Positions 54,556 to 62,648 are shown, numbered from the stretch's first letter. The stretch: 64,000 nucleotides of DNA from Bradyrhizobium sp. 149 (GCF_023073915.1 NZ_JADPKK010000023.1:620001-684000), one strand, 5' to 3'. Notes: generated by a model not told the origin, from the letters alone. Translations and numbers: made by a program.

Positions 54556-54944
54556 TGCTTGTCCTCGGGGTGAGGCACGGAGCCCGTCACATTATCGGGA
54601 TCGCTCGCGGCTTCGATAGTGTTGAGCATGGCCCCGATCGGATCCGGCTCGCCCGGCCTGAACATCCGCGGCGGACGCTCGGGCAAATTCTTCAGTGAAT
54701 CATATTGCGTGCCGTTGACCGGCTTGAGCTGCAGATGCCGGTCGGACAGGCCTTGCAGGCGCAGGGGCGCGTCGAGCTTGGCCCATTCGGAGCGCAGCGC
54801 CGCGATCGCATCGCGCTGCTCGCGAATCTCCGCATGCAGCCGCAGCACCTTTTCAGTGCGCGCCGTCGAGTCCATCTTGATCCGGTAGACATAGGCCGCC
54901 GCGAAGACCAGCGCGCCGATGACGAGGAGGTGGATGAAGCGCAT
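54552..54944 (-). CDS. ftsL: Cell division protein FtsL
   Basis: This 130-residue bitopic protein begins with a transmembrane helix (FIHLLVIGALVFAAAYVYRI) followed by a heptad-rich coiled coil (LHAEIREQRDAIAALRSEWA) and a Pro/Asp-rich tail. FtsL is divergent in sequence; the assignment rests on topology and on its position between rsmH (3-base gap) and ftsI (4-base overlap). Confidence 0.88.
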   Translation of the reverse strand: MRFIHLLVIGALVFAAAYVYRIKMDSTARTEKVLRLHAEIREQRDAIAALRSEWAKLDAPLRLQGLSDRHLQLKPVNGTQYDSLKNLPERPPRMFRPGEPDPIGAMLNTIEAASDPDNVTGSVPHPEDKQ

Positions 54945-54947
54945 GCG

Positions 54948-55937
54948 CTAGCCACCCCTCATGACGTCGGAGAGCTTTGGCCATGACGATTGCTCGCGAT
55001 CGTCATGCGCAGGTGCCGAGGTGCGCTCGGCGGCGCGCAGTTTTGCAGACCGCGCGCGCGGGTTACGGCCGACTTCGTCTTCGCCTGCGATCACCGGCCG
55101 CCGCGTCAGAAGCTGGAAGCTCGGCACAGCTTGCGACATCTCCGGCAGATGGCGTGATCCGCCGCCCGTCTTGCTGCGATCGGCGAGAAAATTCTTGACG
55201 ATGCGGTCTTCCAGCGAATGGAACGAGACGACCACGAGGCGACCACCCGGCTTGAGCACTCGCTCGGCAGCATTGAGCGCGCTCTGGAGTTCCTCGAGCT
55301 CTTCGTTGACAAAGATGCGCAGGGCCTGGAACGTCCGCGTTGCCGGGTGGATATCGCCGGGCTTGGAGCGAACCACCCTGCCGATGAGATCGGCGAGCGC
55401 GCGCGTGGTCGTGAACGGCGTCTCCTGCCGATCCGCGACGATGGCGCGGGCGATGCGGCGCGAATGCCGCTCTTCGCCGAAAAGATAAATGATGTCGGCG
55501 AGATCGCCTTCCGACGCGCGCGCGACGATGTCGGCCGCGGTCGGGCCCGACTGTCCCATCCGCATGTCGAGCGGACCGTCGAGGCGGAAAGAGAAGCCGC
55601 GACCGGCCTGGTCGAGCTGCATCGAGGACACGCCGACATCCATCACGACGCCGTCCACGCCGTCGATGCCTTGCGCCGCGCAGACCTCGGCGAGGTTGGA
55701 GAAGCGATCTTCAACGAGCGTCAGCCGGCCCGCGGAGCGTTCGACCAGCTCGGCGCCGCCCGCGATCGCGGTCCGATCGCGGTCAATGGCAATGAGCCGG
55801 GTTCCCGGCACGTCGAGAATGGCACGGCTATAGCCGCCGGCACCAAAGGTGGCATCGACATAGACGCCGCCCTCGCGTGGGGCGAGGTGGTCGATGGCCT
55901 CACGGCCGAGAACGGGGACGTGCGGAGCCGAGCTCAT
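54948..55937 (-). CDS. rsmH: 16S rRNA m4C1402 methyltransferase
   Basis: This 329-residue SAM enzyme (formerly MraW) opens the dcw cluster. It has HVPVLGREAIDHLAPREGGV, YVDATFGAGGYSRAIL (SAM loop), VVMDVGVSSMQLDQAGRGFS, the HPATRTFQALRIFVNEE helix and VVSFHSLEDRIVKNFL. ATG 55937 gives the family N-terminus MSSAPHVPVLG. The same frame stays open to 56225 but is Arg-rich and repetitive, and is better read as leader. A 15-bp tandem repeat touches the start codon. No mraZ precedes it. Confidence 0.96.
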   Translation of the reverse strand: MSSAPHVPVLGREAIDHLAPREGGVYVDATFGAGGYSRAILDVPGTRLIAIDRDRTAIAGGAELVERSAGRLTLVEDRFSNLAEVCAAQGIDGVDGVVMDVGVSSMQLDQAGRGFSFRLDGPLDMRMGQSGPTAADIVARASEGDLADIIYLFGEERHSRRIARAIVADRQETPFTTTRALADLIGRVVRSKPGDIHPATRTFQALRIFVNEELEELQSALNAAERVLKPGGRLVVVSFHSLEDRIVKNFLADRSKTGGGSRHLPEMSQAVPSFQLLTRRPVIAGEDEVGRNPRARSAKLRAAERTSAPAHDDREQSSWPKLSDVMRGG

Positions 55938-55995
55938 GTGCCAAGCCTGCCGATGGGAAGCTTGCGGATGCCAAGCCTGCCGATGCCAAGCCTGC
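55936..55995. repeat. 15-bp tandem repeat abutting the rsmH start codon
   Basis: Four consecutive units relate to CGATGCCAAGCCTGC: units 1 and 2 diverge (ATGTGCCAAGCCTGC, CGATGGGAAGCTTGC) and units 3 and 4 differ by one base. The first unit overlaps two bases of the rsmH start codon. On the minus strand the array would be the 5' leader and ribosome-entry region. Confidence 0.85.
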
Positions 55996-56425
55996 CGAGC
56001 GCCCCGCCTTGCTCCCAAGTGAGATCGGGGACGAACAAGCTCATAACGCCTCGAATGATTCCGCGTTGCGGCGGTTCCACGACCCAGCCCCCGTCCAGCA
56101 TGGTTAGCCAGCCCGGTGACCCTGAGCCGCCAACCCAGTGTTCCCAGTGGAATTTGTCGGGCAGCCATGGGATTTTCGAGCCAAAATACGCTTTGGCCGC
56201 CTCCGGACGCGGGTCGGCTCTTCATCTCTCAGTAACGGCCCTTAGCGTTAAGAAAGCGTTGATCGGCTCGCGACAAGTCGAAAAGCCGACGCGGCGGTGA
56301 TGCTTCATCCACACACATGCGCCAAAATACATCCGTTAACCCAGTCGCGCGATTGCGCACGGTTGAGGGTAAAGGAATAGTAAAGAGAAGGGCTTGGCCC
56401 GCTCTCCGTCTGTCTCGAGCTGTTT
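55938..56425. other. Divergent promoter region of rsmH and the amidase gene
   Basis: These 488 bases hold no gene I can support. They include the tandem repeat, a GATTC (GANTC, CcrM-type methylation) site near 56055, and an AG-rich stretch before the amidase. The dcw promoter must lie here, but no unambiguous -35/-10 pair is visible. Confidence 0.6.
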
Positions 56426-57289
56426 ATGTCGTCCGGTTCGTCCACGCCATCTGGATCTGATTCGAAGCGTCAGCGCGTTCTCCCGGTTCCCAAGGCCGCG
56501 GCGAACATGCGGACGTTCGAGCCGGATTCCTCGATCGTCTCCGACATCATCCCCTCACCGAACCATGGCGACCGCAACAAGGGCCGGCAGCCCGATATGA
56601 TCGTGCTGCATTACACCGGCATGCCCGACGTCGAGGGTGCGCTGGCGCGGCTCTGCTCCGCGGGAACCGAAGTATCGGCGCACTACGTCGTGCTGGAAGA
56701 CGGCCGCATCGTGCAATGCGTGCCGGAGGCCAGGCGCGCTTGGCATGCCGGCGTCTCGTCCTGGGCCGGCGAGGACGACATCAATTCCTGCTCGATCGGG
56801 ATCGAGATCGTCAATCGCGGCCACGACTGGGGCTATCCCGAGTTTCCGCTGCGCCAGATCGCCGCCGTAATCGCGCTATGCCGCGGCATCATGCTCCGGC
56901 GCAAGGTGCCGGCGCACCGGGTGCTCGGCCATTCCGACGTGGCGCCCGCGCGCAAGAAAGATCCCGGCGAGAAATTTCCGTGGCATTCGCTGGCGAATTC
57001 CGGCGTCGGCCACTGGGTCACGCCCGCGCCGGTCGTACGCGGCGAGAGCCTGATGCTCGGCACCATCAGCGACGAGGTGCTGAGCCTGCAGCAGGCGCTC
57101 GCCAGATACGGTTACGGCGTTCCCCTCACCGGCAAATACGACGCCGCGACCATGGAAGTCGTCACCGCGTTCCAGCGCCATTTCCGCCCGGCGCGACTGG
57201 ATGGGGTCGCGGATCACTCGACGCTCTCGACCTTGCAGGCGCTGCTGGGGAGTCTCCCTCAGGAGGCAACGACCATCGCCACGAAGTGA
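56426..57289 (+). CDS. N-acetylmuramoyl-L-alanine amidase (Amidase_2) with PG-binding domain
   Basis: This 287-residue protein of the AmiD/AmpD type cleaves the amide between MurNAc and L-Ala. The zinc site is seen in MIVLHYTGMPDVEGA (His), the SAHYVVLEDGRIVQCV strand, AWHAGVSSWAG and VLGHSDVAPARKKDPG (His and Asp). A C-terminal peptidoglycan-binding domain (LQQALARYGYGVPLTGKYDA) follows. No signal peptide is evident, so it may act on recycled muropeptides in the cytoplasm. ATG 56507 is an alternative start. It is divergent from the dcw cluster. Confidence 0.93.
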   Translation: MSSGSSTPSGSDSKRQRVLPVPKAAANMRTFEPDSSIVSDIIPSPNHGDRNKGRQPDMIVLHYTGMPDVEGALARLCSAGTEVSAHYVVLEDGRIVQCVPEARRAWHAGVSSWAGEDDINSCSIGIEIVNRGHDWGYPEFPLRQIAAVIALCRGIMLRRKVPAHRVLGHSDVAPARKKDPGEKFPWHSLANSGVGHWVTPAPVVRGESLMLGTISDEVLSLQQALARYGYGVPLTGKYDAATMEVVTAFQRHFRPARLDGVADHSTLSTLQALLGSLPQEATTIATK

Positions 57290-57308
57290 GGGCGACTGCC
57301 ACACACCC

Positions 57309-57395
57309 CGTCATTGCGAGCGAAGCGAAGCAATCCAGACTGCCTTCGCGGAAACAGTCTGGATTGCTTCGTCGCAAGTGCTCCTCGCAATGACG
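57309..57395. repeat. Intergenic palindromic repeat (CATTGCGAGCG family), copy 3
   Basis: The left arm CGTCATTGCGAGCGAAGCGA is intact. The right arm carries an extra segment (GTCGCAAGTGCTC) instead of the expected GCTTCGC, so the palindrome is imperfect. It lies between the convergent amidase and sigma factor genes. Confidence 0.8.
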
Positions 57396-57411
57396 GAGTA
57401 TGAGGCGGCAG

Positions 57412-58644
57412 CTACTCCATCTCCCTCACTCGCCGCGCATAGAGCCGCCGCAGCGGCTCCAGCTGCGTCGCCTCCGTCGCTACGCGATAGGCCTCGCGCG
57501 CCTCCTCCTTCCGGCGGAGCCGCCGCAACAGATCCGCCCGCACCGCGGGCAACAGCTCGTACCCATCGAGCCCGCCGCGCGCGGCGATCGCATCCACAAG
57601 ATCGAGCGCACGTGCCGGCCCATCGACCATCGACACCGCCGCCGCGTGGTTGAGCTCGACCACAGGTGAAGGGTTGATGCGCAGCAGAACCTCGTAGAGC
57701 CCGGCAATCTGCGGCCAGTCCGTCTGCTCATAGCTAGGCGCACGCGCATGCAGCGCGGCGATCGCGGCCTGCACGGCATAAGGCTGCGGCCGGCCGGGCA
57801 CGCGCAGCGCGTCGTCCACCAGACGCAGACCCTGCTCGATCTGCGCACGGTCCCATCGCGAACGATCCTGCTCTTCCAACAGCACGATGTCGCCGGCGGC
57901 CGTCTCGCGCCCGGCGCGACGCGCATCGTGCAGCAGCATCAGTGCCAGCAATCCCTTGATGCCGGCGCGATCCGGCAGCAGCCGGTCGAGCAAACGGCCA
58001 AGCCGGATCGCCTCGGCCGCAAGATCGGGCCGCATCAAATCCGCACCCGAAGTCGCCACATAGCCTTCGGTGAAGACGAGATAGATCACGGCGAGCACAC
58101 CGTCGAGCCGCGGCACCAGCGTGTCGCGCTCGGGCACCTCGTAGGGAATGCCGGCGAGCCTGATCTTCCGCTTGGCGCGAACGAGACGCTGCGCCATCGC
58201 CTCCTCGCTGACAAGGAAGGCGCGCGCGACTTGCGCCGTTGAGAGCCCGCAGACGGTGCGCAGCGTCAGCGCCACCTGGACCTCGGGCGCGAACGCGGGA
58301 TGACAGCAGGTGAAGATCAGCCGCAGCATGTCGTCGTCGAGCACCGCCGGCGGCTCGTCGGGCGCTTGCGCGTTCAGCTCGAGCTCGTGCACAAGCGTCA
58401 GCTGCTTGCCGCGGAAGACGGCTTGGCGCCTGATACGGTCGATCACCTTGTGCTTGGCGACATTGACCAGCCAGGCGCGCGGGTTCTCGGGAAACTCGCC
58501 CGCCGGCCAGCGTTCCAATGCAACGGCAAAGGCGTCCTGGAGCGCGTCCTCGGCGAGATCGAAATCGCCGACGAGGCGGATCAGCGTGGCCAGCGCCCGC
58601 CCCGCCTCGTCGCGGAAGATCTTGTCGATCTCGGACAGCGTCAT
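57412..58644 (-). CDS. ECF-type RNA polymerase sigma factor with C-terminal TPR-like extension
   Basis: This 410-residue protein has sigma region 2 (DFDLAEDALQDAFAVALERW, then PRAWLVNVAKHKVIDRIRR), region 4 (LTLRTVCGLSTAQVARAFLV) and a C-terminal helical extension of about 220 residues with TPR-like repeats. This layout, with a YCII/DGPF gene beside it, matches the ECF42 group, which has no classical anti-sigma factor; the extension is thought to control activity. I chose ATG 58644, where the sigma domain begins; the open frame upstream is antisense-like. The DGPF gene is 22 bases upstream on the same strand. Confidence 0.9.
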   Translation of the reverse strand: MTLSEIDKIFRDEAGRALATLIRLVGDFDLAEDALQDAFAVALERWPAGEFPENPRAWLVNVAKHKVIDRIRRQAVFRGKQLTLVHELELNAQAPDEPPAVLDDDMLRLIFTCCHPAFAPEVQVALTLRTVCGLSTAQVARAFLVSEEAMAQRLVRAKRKIRLAGIPYEVPERDTLVPRLDGVLAVIYLVFTEGYVATSGADLMRPDLAAEAIRLGRLLDRLLPDRAGIKGLLALMLLHDARRAGRETAAGDIVLLEEQDRSRWDRAQIEQGLRLVDDALRVPGRPQPYAVQAAIAALHARAPSYEQTDWPQIAGLYEVLLRINPSPVVELNHAAAVSMVDGPARALDLVDAIAARGGLDGYELLPAVRADLLRRLRRKEEAREAYRVATEATQLEPLRRLYARRVREME

Positions 58645-58666
58645 GCACCGATGCGCGGCTGCGCCA

Positions 58667-59020
58667 TCACTTCTCGTAGACCCAGATCGGCCGCACCTCG
58701 ATCGAGCCGATGCGCGCCGACGGAATCCGCGCCGCGATCTCGATAGCAGTATCGAGATCCTTGGCCTCGACGAGGTAATAGCCGCCGAGTTGCTCGCGGG
58801 TTTCGGCAAACGGGCCGTCGGTCGTCAGCGTCTTGCCATCGCGCACGCGCACGGTCGTCGCGGTCGTGGTCGGCTGAAGCCGGTCGCCGGCCTTGAAAGC
58901 GCCACTCTGAATGATGCCTTGCGTGAAGGTCTGATACTCCGCCGTCATCTGCTGGCCGGCCGCCGGACGCATATTCGCGTACTCGGCTTCGTTCTGGTAG
59001 ATCATCAGCAAATACTGCAT
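58667..59020 (-). CDS. YCII-related (DGPF domain) protein
   Basis: This 117-residue protein has the DGPF motif (TLTTDGPFAETREQLGGYYL) and the ferredoxin-like start MQYLLMIYQNEAEY. Members are routinely paired with ECF42 sigma factors and often serve as their target or partner; the biochemical activity is unknown. It is the first gene of a two-gene operon with the sigma factor, 22 bases apart. Confidence 0.92.
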   Translation of the reverse strand: MQYLLMIYQNEAEYANMRPAAGQQMTAEYQTFTQGIIQSGAFKAGDRLQPTTTATTVRVRDGKTLTTDGPFAETREQLGGYYLVEAKDLDTAIEIAARIPSARIGSIEVRPIWVYEK

Positions 59021-59133
59021 CGCTTAACTCCTGTTGCACGGCTGGATCGCCGACATCCAGTCGAATGGGGCACGCTCCCAACGACATCTTCAGGATAAAT
59101 TATTTCGGGCGAAGCGTGCATGGCGATATCGGC

Positions 59134-59162
59134 TTGACGGAACCGTCACAAATGCTCCATGC
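59134..59162 (+). promoter_or_regulatory. Candidate rnpB promoter
   Basis: A TTGACG -35 element at 59134-59139 is followed, after a 17-base spacer, by a weak -10 (CCATGC). The distance places the transcription start close to 59173, the expected 5' end of the RNA. Confidence 0.5.
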
Positions 59163-59172
59163 GTAAGCCGTC

Positions 59173-59593
59173 AGTCGGCCGGACGGCCGCCCCTGTAACA
59201 GCCGAAAGGCCGCCGGGGAGGAAAGTCCGGGCTCCCTTGACATACGGTGCCGGATAACGTCCGGCGAGGGTGACCTTAGGGAAAGTGCCACAGAGAACGA
59301 ACCGCCCTGCTTCGCCTTCGGGCTTCGCAGGGTAAGGGTGAAAAGGTGCGGTAAGAGCGCACCGCGGCTGCGGCAACGGAGCCGGCATGGTAAACCCCAC
59401 CGGGAGCAAAACCGAATAGGGACGGCATAGCGGGCTGTTCGCGAAAGCGATAACGCCGCGGGGCGATGTCAGGCCCGCCGTCCGGGTAGGTTGCTCGAGG
59501 CCATGTGCAAACATGGTCCCAGAGGAATGGCCGTCACGTATCGTTCGCGCAAGCGGACGGTGCCCTACAGAACCCGGCTTACAGGCCGGCTGA
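59173..59593 (+). ncRNA. rnpB: RNase P RNA, bacterial type A
   Basis: This is the catalytic RNA that trims the 5' leader of pre-tRNAs. The conserved P4/J3-4 box GAGGAAAGTCCGGGCTC lies at 59217-59233, and its partner ACAGAACCCGGCTTACAGG near the 3' end. The 5' segment AGTCGGCCGG pairs with the terminal GGCCGGCT (helix P1). The CCACAGAGAACGAACCGCC block and AAACCCCACCGGGAGCAA are further family landmarks. About 421 nucleotides is a normal alphaproteobacterial length. The ends are set by P1 pairing. Confidence 0.96.
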
Positions 59594-59599
59594 TATTCT

Positions 59600-59650
59600 A
59601 AAGCGTTTTCGAGCGAAGTGGTTTTCCGGTTCGCATGAAGAAAACGCGTC
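59600..59650. repeat. Intergenic repeat (AAAGCGTTTTCGAGCG family)
   Basis: GCGTTTTC (59603-59610) pairs with GAAAACGC (59640-59647), and GCGAA with TTCGC inside it. I recognise this as a dispersed rhizobial repeat type. It begins about seven bases after the rnpB end. Confidence 0.65.
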
Positions 59651-59665
59651 TTGCTAAGACGTGAC

Positions 59666-59698
59666 GAGGGGTTCGATGCTGACCGCATCGGGCCCCTC
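59666..59698 (+). terminator. Hairpin terminator candidate after rnpB
   Basis: GAGGGG-TT-CGATGC and GCATCG-GG-CCCCTC form a 12-bp stem interrupted by one TT/GG mismatch, with a 5-base loop. It is followed by ACCATTTT. It also lies just past the convergent hydrolase stop. Confidence 0.6.
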
Positions 59699-59714
59699 AC
59701 CATTTTGGGGCCCG

Positions 59715-60440
59715 CTATCCGACGATCTCTTGCAACACGCCCATCAGCGCTTCCGGTGCCGTGACGTTCGGCGCGTGGCTGGCGTCGAGCGCGACGTAAC
59801 GCCAGCCATTCTCGCTCTTCGTGCGCTTGGCAAACTGCGCGAACACGTCGCCCGGCGGAATGCGCGTGCAATAAATGTAGCTGCGCGGCATCGCCGGCTC
59901 GCCATGTTCGAGCTTCAGCTTGGTCTCGAAGCATTTGATCGGCATCGCGACGCGGCGGGCGATGAGCCAGTCGAGATCGGCCTGCGGCGTATCCGGCGGG
60001 GGCGGGTTGGGCAGGATGCGGTAGCCGTCGCCCGCGGCCACGGCCTTGCGCATCGGCTCGCGTCCGCTCTCGTTGAGATCGAACAGCGACTGGCCGTCAC
60101 GGGGCACGAAGGCGTCGAGATAGATCAATTGCGACACACGCTCGCGGGCGCGATCGGCGACGCCGGTGGCGACCATGCCGCCATAGCTGTGACCGAGCAG
60201 CACGATGTCGCTGAGATCCTCGAAGGCGATCACATTGAGGATGTCCTGGATATGCGTCTCCAGGTCGATCGCGGGACTTGCCAGATGGGCGCGCTCGCCG
60301 AGCCCAGTATAGGTCGGCGCAATCAGGCGGTGGCCGGCCTGCGCCATCAGCGGATGCATCTTCTTCCAGGCCCATCCGCCGGACCAGGCGCCGTGACAAA
60401 GCAGGAAGGTTTTTGAGCGTGCGGCCATCGGCGTTTCCAT
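59715..60440 (-). CDS. Alpha/beta hydrolase (esterase/hydroxynitrile lyase-like)
   Basis: This 241-residue cytoplasmic hydrolase has the oxyanion region FLLCHGAWSGGWAWKKM, the nucleophile elbow VLLGHSYGGMVATGV and the terminal histidine in YVALDASHAPNVTAPEAL. The cap and overall pattern resemble plant-type esterase/hydroxynitrile lyase relatives common in soil bacteria. The substrate is unknown. ATG 60428 (MAARSKTF) is an alternative start. Confidence 0.9.
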   Translation of the reverse strand: METPMAARSKTFLLCHGAWSGGWAWKKMHPLMAQAGHRLIAPTYTGLGERAHLASPAIDLETHIQDILNVIAFEDLSDIVLLGHSYGGMVATGVADRARERVSQLIYLDAFVPRDGQSLFDLNESGREPMRKAVAAGDGYRILPNPPPPDTPQADLDWLIARRVAMPIKCFETKLKLEHGEPAMPRSYIYCTRIPPGDVFAQFAKRTKSENGWRYVALDASHAPNVTAPEALMGVLQEIVG

Positions 60441-60496
60441 CGTTCTTGTTTGTACGATGGAGTGTAGCGGCCGAGCGCGCGATGTAAACGCGGCGC

Positions 60497-60934
60497 TCAG
60501 GCGGCGCGCGGCGCGTTCGCTTTCACGAGAACGGGTGCAGGCCGACCAGCTTCGCGCCGCAGCTTGCCTGCCTCAAAACCGTGCATGCCGATCTGCCATT
60601 GCAGCCCGACGATGGCACCCTTGGTCGGCTGCAGCAGCGCGAGCGAAGCGAACAACGTCACCGGCAGCCACACCGCCAGTTGCAGCCAGACTGCCGGCGC
60701 ATAGGCAGTCTCGACCGCGAGGATCGCGGGAACCACGAGATGGCCGACCACAACCATGACGAGATAGGCCGGAAAATCGTCGGCGCGCTGGTGAAACAGC
60801 TCCTCGCCGCAATGGTCGCAGGTGTCGGCCACTTTCAGGAAACGGCCGAACGCATGCCCTTGGCCGCAACTCGGGCATTTGCTCATGAAACCGCGCCACA
60901 TTGCTTTCGCTAGGGAAACTGAACCCGCTGCCAT
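60497..60934 (-). CDS. DUF983 membrane protein with zinc-ribbon motif
   Basis: This 145-residue protein has two CxxC pairs in its N-terminal third (KCPSCGQGHAF and TCDHCGEELFHQRADDFPAY), likely a zinc ribbon, then two transmembrane helices (VMVVVGHLVVPAILAVETAY and LAVWLPVTLFASLAL). DUF983 proteins often accompany cytochrome oxidase genes, but none is here. I chose ATG 60934. It is divergent from the MocR regulator; their shared promoter holds the candidate operator. Confidence 0.88.
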   Translation of the reverse strand: MAAGSVSLAKAMWRGFMSKCPSCGQGHAFGRFLKVADTCDHCGEELFHQRADDFPAYLVMVVVGHLVVPAILAVETAYAPAVWLQLAVWLPVTLFASLALLQPTKGAIVGLQWQIGMHGFEAGKLRREAGRPAPVLVKANAPRAA

Positions 60935-60959
60935 GACAGCACCTCTTCCTTTTCTTCGG

Positions 60960-60988
60960 TCCATACAATACTATGTTGTATCCATACA
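60960..60988. promoter_or_regulatory. Candidate MocR operator
   Basis: Direct repeats TCCATACA at 60960 and 60981 are spaced 21 bases, two helical turns. An inverted repeat ATACAA/TTGTAT (60963-60981) overlaps them. Direct repeats of this kind are typical MocR/GntR binding sites. Confidence 0.55.
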
Positions 60989-61013
60989 TTCAAAGGATAT
61001 GGGCTTAAATTGC

Positions 61014-62384
61014 ATGGATTGGACCCCTGCAATCTCGGAGCTGAGCGGGCCACGCTACCAGCGCATTGTCGAGGCCATGGAGGCCGATATCGCAGCCGGC
61101 CGTCTGGTACGCGGGCGGCAACTGCCGACGCAGCGGGCACTGGCAAAGGCGCTCGGCATCGACCTCACCACGGTGACGCGCGCCTATACCGAGGCGCGGC
61201 GCCGCGGCATCATGGAAGCCCGGGTCGGCCAGGGTTCGTTCGTGTCGGAGACCAGCGCACGCCGCGCGATCGATCTGCCGCATCCCGTCGCGATCGACCT
61301 CTCGATGAATGTGCCGCCGCAACCACTCGAAGCCCAGCTCGACGAGCGCATCATCGCCGGGATGGAAGCCATCCGCGCGCAATCGGGCCTGACGGCGCAT
61401 CTCAACTACCAACCGCCCGGCGGCAGCGCACATGAGCGCGAGGTCGCGGCGCGCTGGATGCGCGCCCGCGCGCCGCATGCGCATGCCGACAGACTCGTGA
61501 TCTTTCCCGGCGCGCAGACGATCCTGTTCAACCTGCTCGCCCACCTAACGCGGCCCGGCGACATCGTGCTGACGGAGGCTCTCACCTTCCCCGGCATCAA
61601 GGCCGCCGCGGCGCGGCTCGGCGTCAAGCTCGTCGGCGTGGCCATGGATGACGGCGGCATCCTGCCCGACGCGCTGGCGAAGGCTTGCCGCACGCACAAG
61701 CCGAAAGCAGTCTATCTCATTCCGACACTGCACAATCCGACCACCGCGACGCTTCTCCCCGAGCGCCGCAGTGCCACCGCCGAGATCATCAACGATGCCG
61801 ATACGACGCTAATCGAGGACGACGCCTACGGGCTGCTCGATCGCTCGGCGTCGCCAATCGCCAATCTCATTCCGGAGCGGACATATCTCGCGACCACACT
61901 GTCAAAGTGCATCGCGCCCGCGCTACGGGTTGCCTATCTGGTGACGCCCGACAGCAGCTCGCAGCGGGAGATGCGCAACTATTTGCAGGCGACGGTGCAG
62001 ATGCCGGCGCCGCTGATGGTCGCGCTGGTGACGCATTGGATCGAGACCGGAATCGCCGACCGCATCATCACCGCCATCAGGAGCGAGGCGCTCGGCCGCC
62101 AGCAGCTCGCGCAACGGGCACTCAAAGGCTTGGAGTTCCAGGCGAAGCCCGCCGCCCACCATCTGTGGCTGCGGCTGCCGGAAGACCGCCCCGACGTCGC
62201 AGCGCATCTGTTGCGGAACGGGCTCGCCGTCGTCGCCGCCGATGCCTTCACCGTCGACGGGACGCCGCCACATGCGGCGCGCGTCTCGCTTGGCGCAGCG
62301 CGCAACAGAGCGGAATTGACGGAAGCGCTACGCATCCTCGTGAGCGCGCTGCATAGGCCCGCCGACACCAGGCAGATCGTCTAG
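61014..62384 (+). CDS. MocR-type regulator: GntR winged helix fused to aminotransferase
   Basis: This 456-residue protein has an N-terminal GntR DNA-binding domain (SGPRYQRIVEAMEADIAAGR, RGRQLPTQRALAKALGIDLT) and a fold-type I aminotransferase-like domain. The PLP-lysine is in TTLSKCIAPALRVAYLV, with LIPTLHNPTTATLLP and IEDDAYGLLD upstream. Such proteins sense PLP or an amino-acid adduct and control nearby genes. I chose ATG 61014 (MDWTPAISEL), but ATG 60999 is possible. The divergent DUF983 gene is the nearest potential target. Confidence 0.92.
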   Translation: MDWTPAISELSGPRYQRIVEAMEADIAAGRLVRGRQLPTQRALAKALGIDLTTVTRAYTEARRRGIMEARVGQGSFVSETSARRAIDLPHPVAIDLSMNVPPQPLEAQLDERIIAGMEAIRAQSGLTAHLNYQPPGGSAHEREVAARWMRARAPHAHADRLVIFPGAQTILFNLLAHLTRPGDIVLTEALTFPGIKAAAARLGVKLVGVAMDDGGILPDALAKACRTHKPKAVYLIPTLHNPTTATLLPERRSATAEIINDADTTLIEDDAYGLLDRSASPIANLIPERTYLATTLSKCIAPALRVAYLVTPDSSSQREMRNYLQATVQMPAPLMVALVTHWIETGIADRIITAIRSEALGRQQLAQRALKGLEFQAKPAAHHLWLRLPEDRPDVAAHLLRNGLAVVAADAFTVDGTPPHAARVSLGAARNRAELTEALRILVSALHRPADTRQIV

Positions 62385-62387
62385 CAA

Positions 62388-62648
62388 TTAGTGATGCGGG
62401 CGGCGATGGCGAGAGCGAACGAGCGGCGTCACGCCTGACGGATAGGCCGCATAGGCCTCGCTCGGCGCCACCGTCTCGCCACGGGCCGCACGCGCAGCGG
62501 GCGTGAGCTGGCCGCCGTTCAGCACGTCGCGGTCGGGATGGGCGGCCTGATAGGCCGCAGGCTCGGAAAACTGCGCCTGCGCCATTGTGGGCATCAACGC
62601 CGCCGCCGACACTAGCGCGGCTGCCACGGCAATCTTCGTGCGGGTCAT
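62388..62648 (-). CDS. Small secreted protein of unknown function
   Basis: This 86-residue protein has a signal peptide (MTRTKIAVAAALVSAAALMP, cleavage near AQAQ). The mature part is short and Ala/Arg/His-rich (AYQAAHPDRDVLNGGQLTPA). I recognise no catalytic motif. It is convergent with the MocR gene (3-base gap). ATG 62648 was chosen for the signal peptide; the frame is open further upstream. Confidence 0.7.
   Translation of the reverse strand: MTRTKIAVAAALVSAAALMPTMAQAQFSEPAAYQAAHPDRDVLNGGQLTPAARAARGETVAPSEAYAAYPSGVTPLVRSRHRRPHH

Noticed and set aside
55938..56225. N-terminal extension of RsmH by 96 residues
   Set aside because: The frame is open but Arg-rich, without family similarity, and RsmH proteins begin close to MSSAPHVPVLG.
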